Source: Trichomonas tenax
Taxonomy: Eukaryota; Parabasalia; Trichomonadida; Trichomonadidae
Assembly (NCBI GenBank): GCA_023091735.1
Contig: JALKBU010000095.1
Location: forward strand, 1-64,000
Length of the DNA: 64,000 nucleotides
Direction of reading: 5' to 3'
How positions within the stretch are numbered: the first letter of the stretch is position 1; every line of letters begins with the position of its first letter. The notes beneath the pieces were generated by a model. That model was not told where the DNA came from. It was given only the letters and a program-made list of their open reading frames with translations, and did no database searches. Shown here one piece after another: positions 41,743-50,970 of this stretch. The position numbers were made by a program, and so were the translations under genes.

Positions 41743-42130
41743 TCAAAATTTATCAAAATAGTAATGAGTGATAAAATATATTGGAACTTCAATAATTTCA
41801 CTACCAACTTTTATTAAAGCATTACCGTTAATATATCGTATAGATTCACCTACTGTATCAAATCAACGTCTTCTTTTTGTCATTGATTTATCATTTTTAC
41901 CATAATCAAGATGTAGCATTACCCGATCACCTTCTTTGAATGCCTTCAATCCATTTTTCATTTGTTCTGTTTTGATTTCATTTATTTTTCCGGTTTGTTT
42001 TCGTATATATTCCCATTCTTTAGATATATTGGTGTGCATTTCTATCGGCTTCATGTTTATGTTCAAAATCTCCTTTTTGGAATCTTTTCCATGTTGTTAT
42101 ATACATCTTTCCATCATATTTATATGTCAT
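41743..42130 (-). pseudogene. Integrase-like C-terminal domain, Maverick-type, broken
   Basis: The minus strand begins MTYKYDGKMYITTWKRFQKG at 42130, shifts frame near 42050, then reads KEWEYIRKQTGKINEI and FKEGDRVMLHLDYGKND. That is the 'FK.GD.V' start of the SH3-like C-terminal domain of retroviral/Maverick integrases. It meets TGA at 41863-41865 and continues in frame FDTVGESIRYINGNALIKV to TGA at 41743. The catalytic D,D,E core is absent. This is the best evidence that the region is a Maverick remnant, though the domain alone is short. Confidence 0.5.
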
Positions 42131-42146
42131 TTCTTAATTACAATTT

Positions 42147-42353
42147 TCATATTTCGATTAATTCACAGCCCTCATTTTTAAATTGTTCTTTAATCCATTC
42201 AGGATTTAGACCACGACCTAATCGTTGAGGTACGGCTCTCTGAGCCTCAGCCCCAAAGGGGCGTATTGACTCATCTTTAGATTCTTGTTTTTCAAAGTCC
42301 TTAATCGACTTTTTAATGTATTTGTTCCTTCGCTCAGGTGGGATTGTTACCAT
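42147..42353 (-). CDS. Small Maverick-associated ORF, hypothetical
   Basis: A 68-residue ATG frame (MVTIPPERRNKYIKKSIKDF; later RLGRGLNPEWIKEQFKNEG). It lies just upstream of, and on the same strand as, the integrase-like remnant. Charged and probably helical, with no recognised domain. It may be an intact small protein or a fragment. Confidence 0.35.
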   Translation of the reverse strand: MVTIPPERRNKYIKKSIKDFEKQESKDESIRPFGAEAQRAVPQRLGRGLNPEWIKEQFKNEGCELIEI

Positions 42354-42791
42354 CTATATATAGTTGCTTTTATACTAATTAAAAATTAAATAATAAAAAA
42401 ATTAACTTAGTTATTGTCCCCACTATATATATTTACAAAAAGTGGCTTAAAACCCCCGACATTTACTACTAACTAACAAAAAAAATGCGATTTCGTTTCA
42501 AGTCATCATATAAATACGCCGAATCTTTAAAGTGGCTTGTTTGCAAAGATCTCTGAAATTGTTTGTGTGATTTATCGGAAATGATAGTTTTACCATTTTT
42601 TGTCAGATTGTTTGCCAAATTTTCAAAAAGGGAAAAAAGTGGAAAATTTAAAATTTTTCATGAATTGAAGTGGTGCAGTGTATATGTTTGAAAGCAATAA
42701 GAAATGGATCTGGTAAAATTTATTTTACCATGTCAAATTATAAATTTTCCACAATAGTTTTTTATTGAAATTTTCCATTTCATTTCTTTGT
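42354..42791. other. Spacer between Maverick remnant and collar-like gene
   Basis: AT-rich with a C-run (AACCCCCGAC near 42450), a palindrome TGGTAAAAT-TT-ATTTTACCA at 42711-42730, and TTTTACCATGTCA directly after it, which is close to the gene-proximal motif. No Maverick terminal inverted repeat could be defined by eye. Confidence 0.4.
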
Positions 42792-43316
42792 ATGAAAGAC
42801 AACGCAGAGATAAATTATTATTCACTAATAGAATCTGTGCATGAAGAGATAGAAAAAATAAAAGAGAATATGAAGAACATGCACCCAGTTGGATCTGTGT
42901 TTTTCACAACAAATCGGAGAGACCCTTCTGAATACATCGGAGGAAAGTGGGTGAGGCTCCCGAATGGGTTTGTTTATCTTTCAACACAAGCTGAATTAAC
43001 AGGAGGTAGCTCCAAGATCACGCTAGAAAATCTTCCAAACCACACGCACAACGTCGACATCAGATCAAGCGATTCAGGCAATCATCAACATAAAGTATAT
43101 TTAGGATCAGGTTCTCACATGATAATTGGTAGACGCAATCCTGATAGCTATCCTGGTTGTGCTGATTATGAGGACTCGGCACCGAATCAACTTATTACAT
43201 CAGAATCTGATGGAAACCACTCTCATCGAATTTCTGGAACAACAAGTTCAGAGGGTTTAGGAAAAGACTATATGCCTCCATATTTTTCATTAATTGGATG
43301 GAAGCATATTGAATAA
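42792..43316 (+). CDS. Phage tail-collar / short-tail-fibre-like protein
   Basis: An intact 174-residue protein from the ATG at 42792; the frame before it begins at TTG. A short helical N-terminus is followed by HPVGSVFFTT (31-40), the usual entry of phage tail-fibre/collar C-terminal domains. Then come YIGGKWVRLPNGFVYLS and TGGSSKITLENLPNHTH. Three HxH motifs (HTH 84-86, HQH 98-100, HSH 143-145) match the metal-coordinating histidine pairs of trimeric T4 gp12-type fibres. The end DYMPPYFSLIGWK is the classic 'NMPPY....W' terminus. In phages such domains form the trimeric tip of tail fibres. It adjoins Maverick remnants, so it may be element cargo or an independently acquired phage gene. Confidence 0.75.
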   Translation: MKDNAEINYYSLIESVHEEIEKIKENMKNMHPVGSVFFTTNRRDPSEYIGGKWVRLPNGFVYLSTQAELTGGSSKITLENLPNHTHNVDIRSSDSGNHQHKVYLGSGSHMIIGRRNPDSYPGCADYEDSAPNQLITSESDGNHSHRISGTTSSEGLGKDYMPPYFSLIGWKHIE

Positions 43317-43755
43317 ACCATTTCTGATAATCTCAATTAACCATTTTTCTAACTGCGATGCCTTCTTATATTCATTGATTGAAAATATTTAATGATTGGT
43401 TAATAAACAGATCTTTCACATCTATTGTATGCTTCATCTATGAGTTACATATAAAATAAACCGAAATATCTTGAGATCTTTTAATAATATGTTTCAATTC
43501 GACCGATAATACAAAATTAAATTTACATTATTTCAATGTCTCTAAAGTATGAATGGTGACTTTCAATATTTGATATTTTCATATTGGAGTTAAAATTAAC
43601 AAAATTTGTGGCAATTTTTCAGATAATTTGAAAATGCATGTTCATTTATAATTAAAATGAGAATGATTTTGATGAATTTATGACATGTAAACGAATAAAA
43701 TTGTCGTGTAAATATTCTGATAAAACGTGACACCAATATTTTTTAGGGGGGCAGA
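43317..43755. other. Intergenic / promoter region
   Basis: AT-rich. It holds TGACATGTAAA at 43681-43691 and a variant GTCGTGTAAA at about 43703-43712 before the SF3B3-like gene. No other gene seen. Confidence 0.45.
43681..43691 (+). promoter_or_regulatory. TGACATGTAAA motif
   Basis: Exact sense-oriented copy, 64 nt before the ATG at 43756. A second, weaker copy lies 12 nt downstream. Confidence 0.45.
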
Positions 43756-46700
43756 ATGGATAAGAAATGTTGGTTCCATAAAATCATTCGTCCTCCGACC
43801 AATCTTGTGTCCGTGTTGATCGGAAATTGGTTCGAAAACTCAAACGAAATCGCTGATTATGGCGTCTTCAACTACGGAACATATCTCCAAATGTCTGAGC
43901 TCAGAATGGAAAATGGATTTTATAGACAGATGATTCCGAGAATAACACAACCTTTGATGTCGAAAGTTTACGACATATGCAAAGGAAATAAAGAAAATTC
44001 GATCGATACTTTTTATGCACTCAGAAAAACCGACATTATTCACTATAAATTCGATAAAAACGAAGGACTCTTCACAGCAATACACGTTATTGAAATCAAA
44101 TCAATCGCAATAAATCCAACGAATTTTTTCAAGCTGGAAAATTCATTATTGACATCATGTGCACACGGAGCTTTAGCAACATTCGATATTGATACTGCCA
44201 AAATGACTAAATTCGATAAACCCGCAAATTTTGTCTTTTTAGCTTTTATGACTCCACAAAAAACATTTTGTAGGATCGAAGGAGGAAACATCATTTCGTA
44301 CTATGATCCATATAAGCTCCAAATGTTATCTCAGAAATCTATTTCTGTTGACGGATACAAAGTTTTTTCAGCAATTCAGTATATGGATGGAGCAATCATT
44401 TGTTACATTACAGCATCTGATTCTGAAGAAGGAATTCCTCCTGTTTTTTATTATATCTCAGAAAATGTCGATTTAACAGAAATTAACTCATTATATCAAT
44501 TACAAGTACCGATATATGCAGGTTATCCTTTCGATGTTAAGTCAACCGCATTCGTTACGCAAAATATGGAGTTCTATGTTGTTTTAGATGAATTAGAATT
44601 TACATTGACCAAATTAAATATAAACACTAAGGACGAATCCTACTATTCAAAGATCATTCCATTCAAACCGAATATTCTTTTGGCAGTTGCTGTGAGTGGA
44701 GAATCAATTTTGATAACTCCGCCTCCAATTAAGCATCCTATGTTTATTCCGACTAACTTTGGACAGATGGAGATGGAATGCTCAACGCCAGCCAATCAAA
44801 TGCCTTATTTACTTTCATATTGCAATACAACGAAATCAAATCGCATTTTTATTTATCGCCAAGGAATATCAGTGTACTCAAAAGGCTCCACTACGCTCTC
44901 TGACCCTGTTACTGGAGTTTTTAACACAACAATCGAAAACAAAAGAATTATTGCCGTTTCTCACATCAATTATACGCAATTCGTTGATTGCGACGCCCAA
45001 TTATTCAAACAGATCTCATATCCTTTCTTCAGGGAAAACGCGCAGACTCTAGGTATTGGATTACTCAAGCTGAAAAGCGGCGATTACATTATCCAAGGAA
45101 GACCTGATGGTGTGTCATTCATTCCAATGGATGGAAGGAGCAGTGAAATCATTCCAAAGAATAACGATAATGTCAGTCAAGTATCGCTGTTTGCCTCTAC
45201 ATACAAACAAGTCTTGATTGTCTACATGAAGCACAAAGTGAGATATTACGACTTCGTCGACAAAGAAGGAAATATGGTCAGACACATCCAAGATTTTGAC
45301 ATCCAAATCGATTGCACTGCTGTCTGCTTCTCAGGACAGCCCCTCATAAACAGAAATATGCCACAAGAAATTTCTCTTCGCTCGGATACATTCGCTATCG
45401 GAACAAACGATGGAAAGGAGTTCTCTGTGAGATTCTTTAACGCAAATGAGTATAACGAACGCAGCTACGAAACAGCACCGATGATGGCACCAGTTACATC
45501 GATTGCTGCACTGACAAATTGCAGATATGTTATTGGTTTGGAGAATGGCTGCATTGTTGTTCTCAGACATAGGAATGGAGCAACTCCAGAAATTTCTAAC
45601 ACTCTCAATATTGGCCAAGGTATTGTTCGCGTTACAGCAATCGAACGTCAACAAGTCATCGCAGCAAATTCCAAAGTTTGGTCCATCACCGTCGATCCAA
45701 AGGATAAGATTAAGTATCATCCAATTGCGATGCACTCTATCGGCTTCTTTACAGGAGTTGCATCACAGCACTTCTTAGCTGTTACAGGAACACAGCTCGA
45801 GCTCTTCAGAGTCGAAAAGTCGAATGATATGTCGCATGTCAAGTTCCCTGCTAAGAGTCCTGTCGTCCGTGTAAAAGCTCTCGATGGAACTCCGTTCTTC
45901 TTTGTTGCTACTGAGGATGACATCAAGCTGCTGGATTCGCGTGGAACCGGGCATCTTCTTGATGAGTGCGGAGAAGGCGAAGAAATTGTTGACATGTGCA
46001 TTTGGGAGCCAAGGATGTCCCTCATTCTCAAGGACAACAAAGTCCACACAATGTATGTTGCCGTCATCTTCGGAAAAGCAGATGGATGCACTATCAGACT
46101 TTTCATAATCCCGAGGCCCATATTACAGCTACAAAAGCCAACTTCCGTTTTAGAAGGTCACTTCAATCATCACTATCAAAACATCACTGTTTTGCCACCA
46201 ACAGACAAACACCCGTATCCTTTTGTTGTTGTTTCAGAAGATACAGAAGTCACACTCATTGCTGCTAACTACGAACTCAACAGCCTCGACTCTATCTTCC
46301 TTCTCAAGAACATCGGAAACGGAATCGATCATCTTACAACGAATGATGACATTGTTATTGTTGGTGATGTTTCATCAAGTGTCACAATGCTGAAGTATTC
46401 TGCCGGATCTCGCAGCCTCAAAGTTATCGCAAAAGACAATTCCGTTCGTCCTATAACAGCTTTGAAGCCTGCATTACCACACGCTTGCTGTGGCGGTGAT
46501 AGATTCGGGAATGTGTTTTACTTTGAGTTGCAGAATATCGCACAGAAGAAGAACCTCAGTCTCTCGATGAATTTCAATGTCGGTGATATTGTTACTGGTG
46601 TTGACTTCACAAGTGATATATACAATTGTGTTTGGTATCAAACAATCAACGGACAGATTGGTGCTTTGATCCAGATAAATGATGACTTCAAGTCCGCGGA

Positions 46701-47004
46701 ATGGCAGAACGCCATCACCGAGAAAATGAATATTCTCAAGATGATCGAAAAGAAGACAGAATGGCAATTTGCATCAATGACAAATTGCTTCGCTTTTGAA
46801 TTCCATAACAAACAGTTCCCTGCTGGTGTTGTCTTGGACCTTGATATTATTGACATTTTTGTCAACAACTTTTCGCAGCCAAGACAAATCGCCATTCTTG
46901 AGAATTTCAAGAAGTCCACAAACAAATACCTTTCGCTCGAATACGTTGCTTCTACTTTGAATCAATTCAAGAACTACTTCTGGAGCTGGAAAGACAAGAA
47001 ATAA
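43756..47004 (+). CDS. SF3B3-like (CPSF_A / SF3b130 family) protein
   Basis: A 1082-residue intact protein, slightly shorter than SF3B3 (about 1217). Beta-propeller sequence runs throughout, with the CPSF-A type C-terminal region easiest to match: GDVSSSVTMLKYSAGSR, CCGGDRFGNVFYFEL, NFNVGDIVTG, INGQIGALIQI and PAGVVLDLDIIDIFVNNF. These follow the order of SF3B3 (GDVQES..., GADKFGNI..., YHVGE..., GGIGIL..., VIDGDL...). SF3B3 is a scaffold of the U2 snRNP SF3b complex that helps recognise the intron branch site; trichomonads keep few introns but a full spliceosome. The relatives DDB1 and CPSF160 cannot be fully excluded, but the C-terminus favours SF3B3. Confidence 0.75.
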   Translation: MDKKCWFHKIIRPPTNLVSVLIGNWFENSNEIADYGVFNYGTYLQMSELRMENGFYRQMIPRITQPLMSKVYDICKGNKENSIDTFYALRKTDIIHYKFDKNEGLFTAIHVIEIKSIAINPTNFFKLENSLLTSCAHGALATFDIDTAKMTKFDKPANFVFLAFMTPQKTFCRIEGGNIISYYDPYKLQMLSQKSISVDGYKVFSAIQYMDGAIICYITASDSEEGIPPVFYYISENVDLTEINSLYQLQVPIYAGYPFDVKSTAFVTQNMEFYVVLDELEFTLTKLNINTKDESYYSKIIPFKPNILLAVAVSGESILITPPPIKHPMFIPTNFGQMEMECSTPANQMPYLLSYCNTTKSNRIFIYRQGISVYSKGSTTLSDPVTGVFNTTIENKRIIAVSHINYTQFVDCDAQLFKQISYPFFRENAQTLGIGLLKLKSGDYIIQGRPDGVSFIPMDGRSSEIIPKNNDNVSQVSLFASTYKQVLIVYMKHKVRYYDFVDKEGNMVRHIQDFDIQIDCTAVCFSGQPLINRNMPQEISLRSDTFAIGTNDGKEFSVRFFNANEYNERSYETAPMMAPVTSIAALTNCRYVIGLENGCIVVLRHRNGATPEISNTLNIGQGIVRVTAIERQQVIAANSKVWSITVDPKDKIKYHPIAMHSIGFFTGVASQHFLAVTGTQLELFRVEKSNDMSHVKFPAKSPVVRVKALDGTPFFFVATEDDIKLLDSRGTGHLLDECGEGEEIVDMCIWEPRMSLILKDNKVHTMYVAVIFGKADGCTIRLFIIPRPILQLQKPTSVLEGHFNHHYQNITVLPPTDKHPYPFVVVSEDTEVTLIAANYELNSLDSIFLLKNIGNGIDHLTTNDDIVIVGDVSSSVTMLKYSAGSRSLKVIAKDNSVRPITALKPALPHACCGGDRFGNVFYFELQNIAQKKNLSLSMNFNVGDIVTGVDFTSDIYNCVWYQTINGQIGALIQINDDFKSAEWQNAITEKMNILKMIEKKTEWQFASMTNCFAFEFHNKQFPAGVVLDLDIIDIFVNNFSQPRQIAILENFKKSTNKYLSLEYVASTLNQFKNYFWSWKDKK

Positions 47005-47550
47005 TGTTGCTTTATAAATGAATATATATTATAGATTGTATAATTTAAAAATTCTCTTTATCATAGACTTCATCTCATTCTATGACACTTAATAACATTT
47101 AATTTATTGGATCTTCAGCATATAGAAACAGTATTCAATTGCGTTTACAACAATGGATCCATTTATTTAGTAACAATTCCAATTGCTTTTGAACAACAAA
47201 TTGCTATTCGTCATGTAATGAGATCTTCGCTATATTATACCCTGACAAAGAAAAAATTAATTATCATGTTATCTATTCATGTTTTAACTGATCAATTCTG
47301 TGTATATTTGATTGCTTATTGCTAAGTGATACTAAATTATACTTTAGTGAAATATGAATGCATTCATATTTTTGTTCAAAGCATCATTTTTACTTGGACA
47401 TCGAAATTATCGATTTAATTTGTTTCGTAAATGCTGTGATTGTGCGTGGTAATCCAATTAATCAACGTACAAACATAATATTTGTGATAATTTTGATGAT
47501 ATTTATAAAATAAACATAATATATTGTAAAGAAGGTTGTAAGCAATGAAT
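47005..47550. other. AT-rich intergenic
   Basis: Convergent 3' flanks. The plus-strand frame at 47107-47325 lacks a good start and protein-like composition; I see no gene. Confidence 0.4.
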
Positions 47551-48159
47551 CTACTTCTTTGTTTCATCCTTGATCGCTTTCTTCTTTACTCTCAATCTTC
47601 TTTTGAGTTGAATGATCAATGGCTTTGGAACTTTGCTTAGCGGGAACTCTACAGTCGGAGTATAAGGTGTAACAGTTCTATATTTCTGTTTTAATACATG
47701 AACATAATTTGGTCCGAAGAAAGCTCCATCAATTTTGCTGTACAACGGATGGTCGCACTCGTATACATCACAACAACCCGGACAAAACAGCTTTAATTTG
47801 TCTTCGTTATAAATTTCCGAAGTTCCATAAGGCAAAGACGAATGTCCTTTGCACAAATACCTTGGACACTTCGGAAAAGTGCCGGCGCTGAACTTATCTT
47901 TGATATCATCGATACCATCGAATGTTAATAAATATCTTGCATGAACTAAACCGTAAAGAATGATTGCTTGTCGCAGTAAATCTCTGTCTTTCTCAAGTTT
48001 CGAACTATAATTGCCTTGAACGACGGCCAATGCTTCTTTAAATCGACTTACGTATTTATTTAAACCGTAATAGTTGAAAGAATCGTCGAGAAAGTCATCG
48101 GTGCATTGTACAAGATATTTGTATTGCTTCAGTGAGGTAATCCACAGTGAAAATCGCAT
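47551..48159 (-). CDS. Casein kinase 2 regulatory (beta) subunit
   Basis: A 202-residue protein from the ATG at 48159 (MRFSLWITSLKQYKYLVQ), matching where CK2-beta begins with a 'WI..F' motif. The longer ATG at 48267 would translate through the TGACACGTAAA promoter motif and adds unrelated sequence. CK2-beta landmarks are DDFLDDSFNYYGLN, LYGLVHARYLLT and the zinc ribbon (C98, C103, C126, C129: CPRYLC and CPGC), then YSKIDGAFFGPNYVHVL. The usual acidic loop is replaced by VVQGNYSSKLEKDRD, with little net acidity. The protein would dimerise through the zinc ribbon and hold two CK2-alpha subunits. It shares a divergent 141-bp promoter with the BTB gene. Confidence 0.88.
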   Translation of the reverse strand: MRFSLWITSLKQYKYLVQCTDDFLDDSFNYYGLNKYVSRFKEALAVVQGNYSSKLEKDRDLLRQAIILYGLVHARYLLTFDGIDDIKDKFSAGTFPKCPRYLCKGHSSLPYGTSEIYNEDKLKLFCPGCCDVYECDHPLYSKIDGAFFGPNYVHVLKQKYRTVTPYTPTVEFPLSKVPKPLIIQLKRRLRVKKKAIKDETKK

Positions 48160-48207
48160 TTTATCTAAATTTGGTACTTTTAACTTCACTTTTTCTTTTA
48201 TTGATTT

Positions 48208-48238
48208 TTTACGTGTCAAAATAGAATTTACATGGCAT
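48208..48238. promoter_or_regulatory. Divergent promoter motifs between CK2-beta and BTB genes
   Basis: TTTACGTGTCA at 48208-48218 (TGACACGTAAA in the CK2-beta sense, 49 nt from its ATG) and TTTACATGGCA at 48228-48238. Both are near-copies of the recurrent 11-mer. AAAGTGACA at 48274-48282 follows, 18 nt before the BTB gene ATG. Confidence 0.5.
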
Positions 48239-48300
48239 TTGAATTGTGATAAATATAAAGGTGACATTATCTAAAAGTGACAGCGAATAATTTAGAGCGA

Positions 48301-49038
48301 ATGGCTTCCATTTATATTTCTTCAATTACATGGCCTGAGTCTATAATCAAAATCCAGACAGCTGATGGATTCCAAATGTGTCTTCATAAGCCATTTTTGA
48401 AGCATAGATGGCCATTGTTTAACGAAAATCCAGAGCTAGCGCTTGAAACAGCACAATCTTTGAACAAGGACGCTCTCCAAGCACTTCTTTTGTTCATTTA
48501 CAGTAATCTTCCAGCTAAACTTTCTTACGTACAAATTTTTCAACGCTGTGGATTAAAAAATCCTGCAAGTTTACAGGATTCAACGTTCACAGATGATATG
48601 AGAAACATGATGAATGATGCAGAAACATATGATTTCACGCTCCATGCTGCCGAAGAAGGAAAATTTGTCGGCTGTCATCGTCCAGTACTCGCAGCACGCT
48701 CCAAATACTTCAAGGCTCTGTTCATAACAAATTCGTTAGAAAATGAAACATCAGAATGGAGATGTGCTAAACCAATTCCTTATCGCACTTTACAGTTCTT
48801 TGTTGAATACCTTTATACAGGGCAAATCACGAGTCCCGAGATAACACATATTATACCGCTTTGTTGGCTTGTTAGATATCTTCGTTTATCTAATGAGAAC
48901 GAAATTGAAAATATAGTTATATCAGTTCTTTCTCGCGAACTTAATACAGAAAATGTTGATATTATCTCGAAGATTGCTGATGAATGGAATGTTAGATGTG
49001 TTAAAGGACTTGTAGTCAAGCTCCATTCATCACATTAA
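48301..49038 (+). CDS. BTB/POZ domain protein
   Basis: A 245-residue protein from the ATG at 48301 (MASIYISSITWPESIIKIQT); the frame upstream is opened by a GTG inside the AAAGTGACA motif. The second half is a clear BTB domain: TYDFTLHAAEEGKFVGCHRP, VLAARSKYFKALF, TLQFFVEYLYTGQI and ELNTENVDIISKIADEW. The first half repeats weaker BTB features (MCLHKPFLKHRWPLF, QALLLFIYSNLPA), so this may be a tandem or duplicated BTB. BTB proteins dimerise and often recruit Cullin-3 ubiquitin ligases. No BACK or Kelch region follows. Confidence 0.8.
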   Translation: MASIYISSITWPESIIKIQTADGFQMCLHKPFLKHRWPLFNENPELALETAQSLNKDALQALLLFIYSNLPAKLSYVQIFQRCGLKNPASLQDSTFTDDMRNMMNDAETYDFTLHAAEEGKFVGCHRPVLAARSKYFKALFITNSLENETSEWRCAKPIPYRTLQFFVEYLYTGQITSPEITHIIPLCWLVRYLRLSNENEIENIVISVLSRELNTENVDIISKIADEWNVRCVKGLVVKLHSSH

Positions 49039-49620
49039 CCTATTTTGCCTGTAAATGTGTAAATAAATTTGTAGTAATTTGTTATAAATTTTATATAAAA
49101 TAATATATTTTTCTTTTTTGTTAATGAAATCATAGAAATATTGATAAGCAGCTGCATAGTATTTATTTTATATGTTTCCGCTGTTGATATCACTGGGTTG
49201 TCGAGATGAATGTCTGATATCATGGTTTCAAAGCTGACTGATTGTTGATACGTTATTAGAAGTGTGTTATATTAGGAAGCATTGATAGAAAACTGTTAAA
49301 TACCTGTGTAAGATGATTTATATGCAATGAAAAGTTTCAAATTGAGTAATTATTTAATATTTAAGAGCTATAACTTCAGCAAATATTTATCATTCATGAA
49401 GGAAAACGAACGGCTAAAAAAGAACTGGAATGGCCTCAAAACTAATTTTCCCGCGAAAATTATTTATCATAAAAAACCGTGTTAAGTTGATAAATAGGCA
49501 TTACTGAGGCTAGGAATGCAGAATCCGCTGAACCCGCGCAAATAAAAAATTGCCGCGCAAACAAATCAAAAATCAAATCAAAATTTCGCGCCATGGCGCA
49601 AAACATCAAAATTCACAAAG
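49039..49620. other. Intergenic / 5' region of the Myb-like gene
   Basis: AT-rich, then GC-richer near 49530-49600, with the palindrome GCGCCATGGCGC at about 49588-49599. An ATG inside the palindrome (49593) opens a 14-codon frame (MAQNIKIHKDGSTK) that overlaps the main start out of phase and stops at 49637. With the very short trichomonad 5' leaders it may lie upstream of the transcription start. Confidence 0.4.
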
Positions 49621-50970
49621 ATGGATCCACCAAGTGAGACAGGCTTCATCACAGATGTGTACTCATCTCCTATCGGCACACACCCACAGACAGAGCAGAC
49701 ATCGTACGAAGTTCAAGTTAGAGATAATTACAAAGATGATCTCATGAAGTCAGCAAAGAAGAAATTGAAGAAACAGAAGAAACCGGAGAAGGTGAAGAAG
49801 GGCGCAATTGAGGATGACGCTGAAATAGCGCTTTGGTCGCCAGCAAAGAGACAATCGTGGGAAGCACGCAAAACTAATCCAAACGCTTTCTACTACAGAC
49901 ACGTTGACCCAGGCGTTGTCAAGAGAACCGGTGCTTGGGATGAAGCTGAGAAAGAAATGTTCATGAAGGCAATTAAGTTACATCCGCCGACACAAGGCAA
50001 ATGGGGACTCTTTGCTATGAACATTCCAGGCCGCGTCGGCTATCAGTGCAGAAACTTCTATCACAGACTCCTTGAATCCGGAGAGTTGAGGGAAGATATG
50101 ATTCCAGGAGAACCAGTTCCTGTAAAGACGAGAAACACATCGGGAAAAAAGAAGAGTGCAGCACCAAAGAAGTCCAAGCAGAAAGTTGTCAGCGAATCAG
50201 AACCAGAGGATGAGGTTGAAGTCGAAGTTGAATCAGATTCTCCAGTTCCTTCTCAGGCTGTAGAACCAGAGGAAATGGAGGTCAAAGAGGTTGTTATCGA
50301 CATCCCTCAGCCGAAACCAGAGCCAGCTCCATTCCAGATCAGATCATTGAGATTATTCAGCACAAGAGTTCTCCAGGAGGATGAAAGACTCAAAGCTGAG
50401 GCTGAAGAAGCTGCTCAGAAGGCTATTTCCGCTTTCAAGCAAGATGACGAGCCAACAGTTACACCAAAGACAGAAATAGAGACAGAAGCACAGGAAGAAG
50501 ACGATGTTGCGATAGGTGTTGTCGAAGATAAAGAGGCTTTACCTTCAGAAGTTGTCGAAGCTGCCGCAGAATCCGTAGAAAGAGCAATGCCAGAAGTATT
50601 GAAGTGGCATCCAAGAATGGAGGCTCCATGGCGTGTTCTCGGGTCAGTTAAGGAAGGAGAAGTTGTCAAATTCCCAACAGAAGAAAAGCGTCCTGAACCA
50701 GCAAATGAATATCAGTGTTCAAAGATTATGAGACTCAACTCAAGGTGCCCATTGAACCTCCTTCTTCTTTCATTCCCAGCGCCTGCAAGCATGAAGTCAG
50801 ATTATATAAAGGCTGTTAATGAACGCCTTGCTTCTAATGTCGAAATGAAGCCATTTGACAAAGCACTTCATGCATACTTCGCATCGAAGGATTCTGTTAT
50901 GAAGAATCCATCCAGCAGAGATCAGATCTGCGCAGATTTTGTTAGAAGGTTTATAGCATGTGAGATATGA
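49621..50970 (+). CDS. Myb/SANT-domain nuclear protein
   Basis: A 449-residue protein starting MDPPSETGFITDVYSSPIG. After a lysine-rich basic stretch (KSAKKKLKKQKKPEKVKKG, a probable nuclear localisation signal) comes one Myb/SANT-like helix-turn-helix at about 102-155. It has spaced tryptophans W106 and W128, then NIPGRVGYQCRNFYHRLLES. The middle is acidic and Pro/Glu-rich and low in order. The C-terminal 100 residues are more structured (KIMRLNSRCPLNLLLLSF and onward). A single Myb repeat with a 'GRVGYQC.N' loop suggests a chromatin or transcription factor; the target is not readable. Overlapping frames on both strands are shadows. Confidence 0.75.
   Translation: MDPPSETGFITDVYSSPIGTHPQTEQTSYEVQVRDNYKDDLMKSAKKKLKKQKKPEKVKKGAIEDDAEIALWSPAKRQSWEARKTNPNAFYYRHVDPGVVKRTGAWDEAEKEMFMKAIKLHPPTQGKWGLFAMNIPGRVGYQCRNFYHRLLESGELREDMIPGEPVPVKTRNTSGKKKSAAPKKSKQKVVSESEPEDEVEVEVESDSPVPSQAVEPEEMEVKEVVIDIPQPKPEPAPFQIRSLRLFSTRVLQEDERLKAEAEEAAQKAISAFKQDDEPTVTPKTEIETEAQEEDDVAIGVVEDKEALPSEVVEAAAESVERAMPEVLKWHPRMEAPWRVLGSVKEGEVVKFPTEEKRPEPANEYQCSKIMRLNSRCPLNLLLLSFPAPASMKSDYIKAVNERLASNVEMKPFDKALHAYFASKDSVMKNPSSRDQICADFVRRFIACEI

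Noticed and set aside
39008..43316. A mycoplasma-derived segment, given the TGA stops that could be Trp
   Set aside because: TGG is used for Trp in the same fragments, frameshifts are also present, and the integrase-like motif fits a Maverick. Reassignment is not needed.
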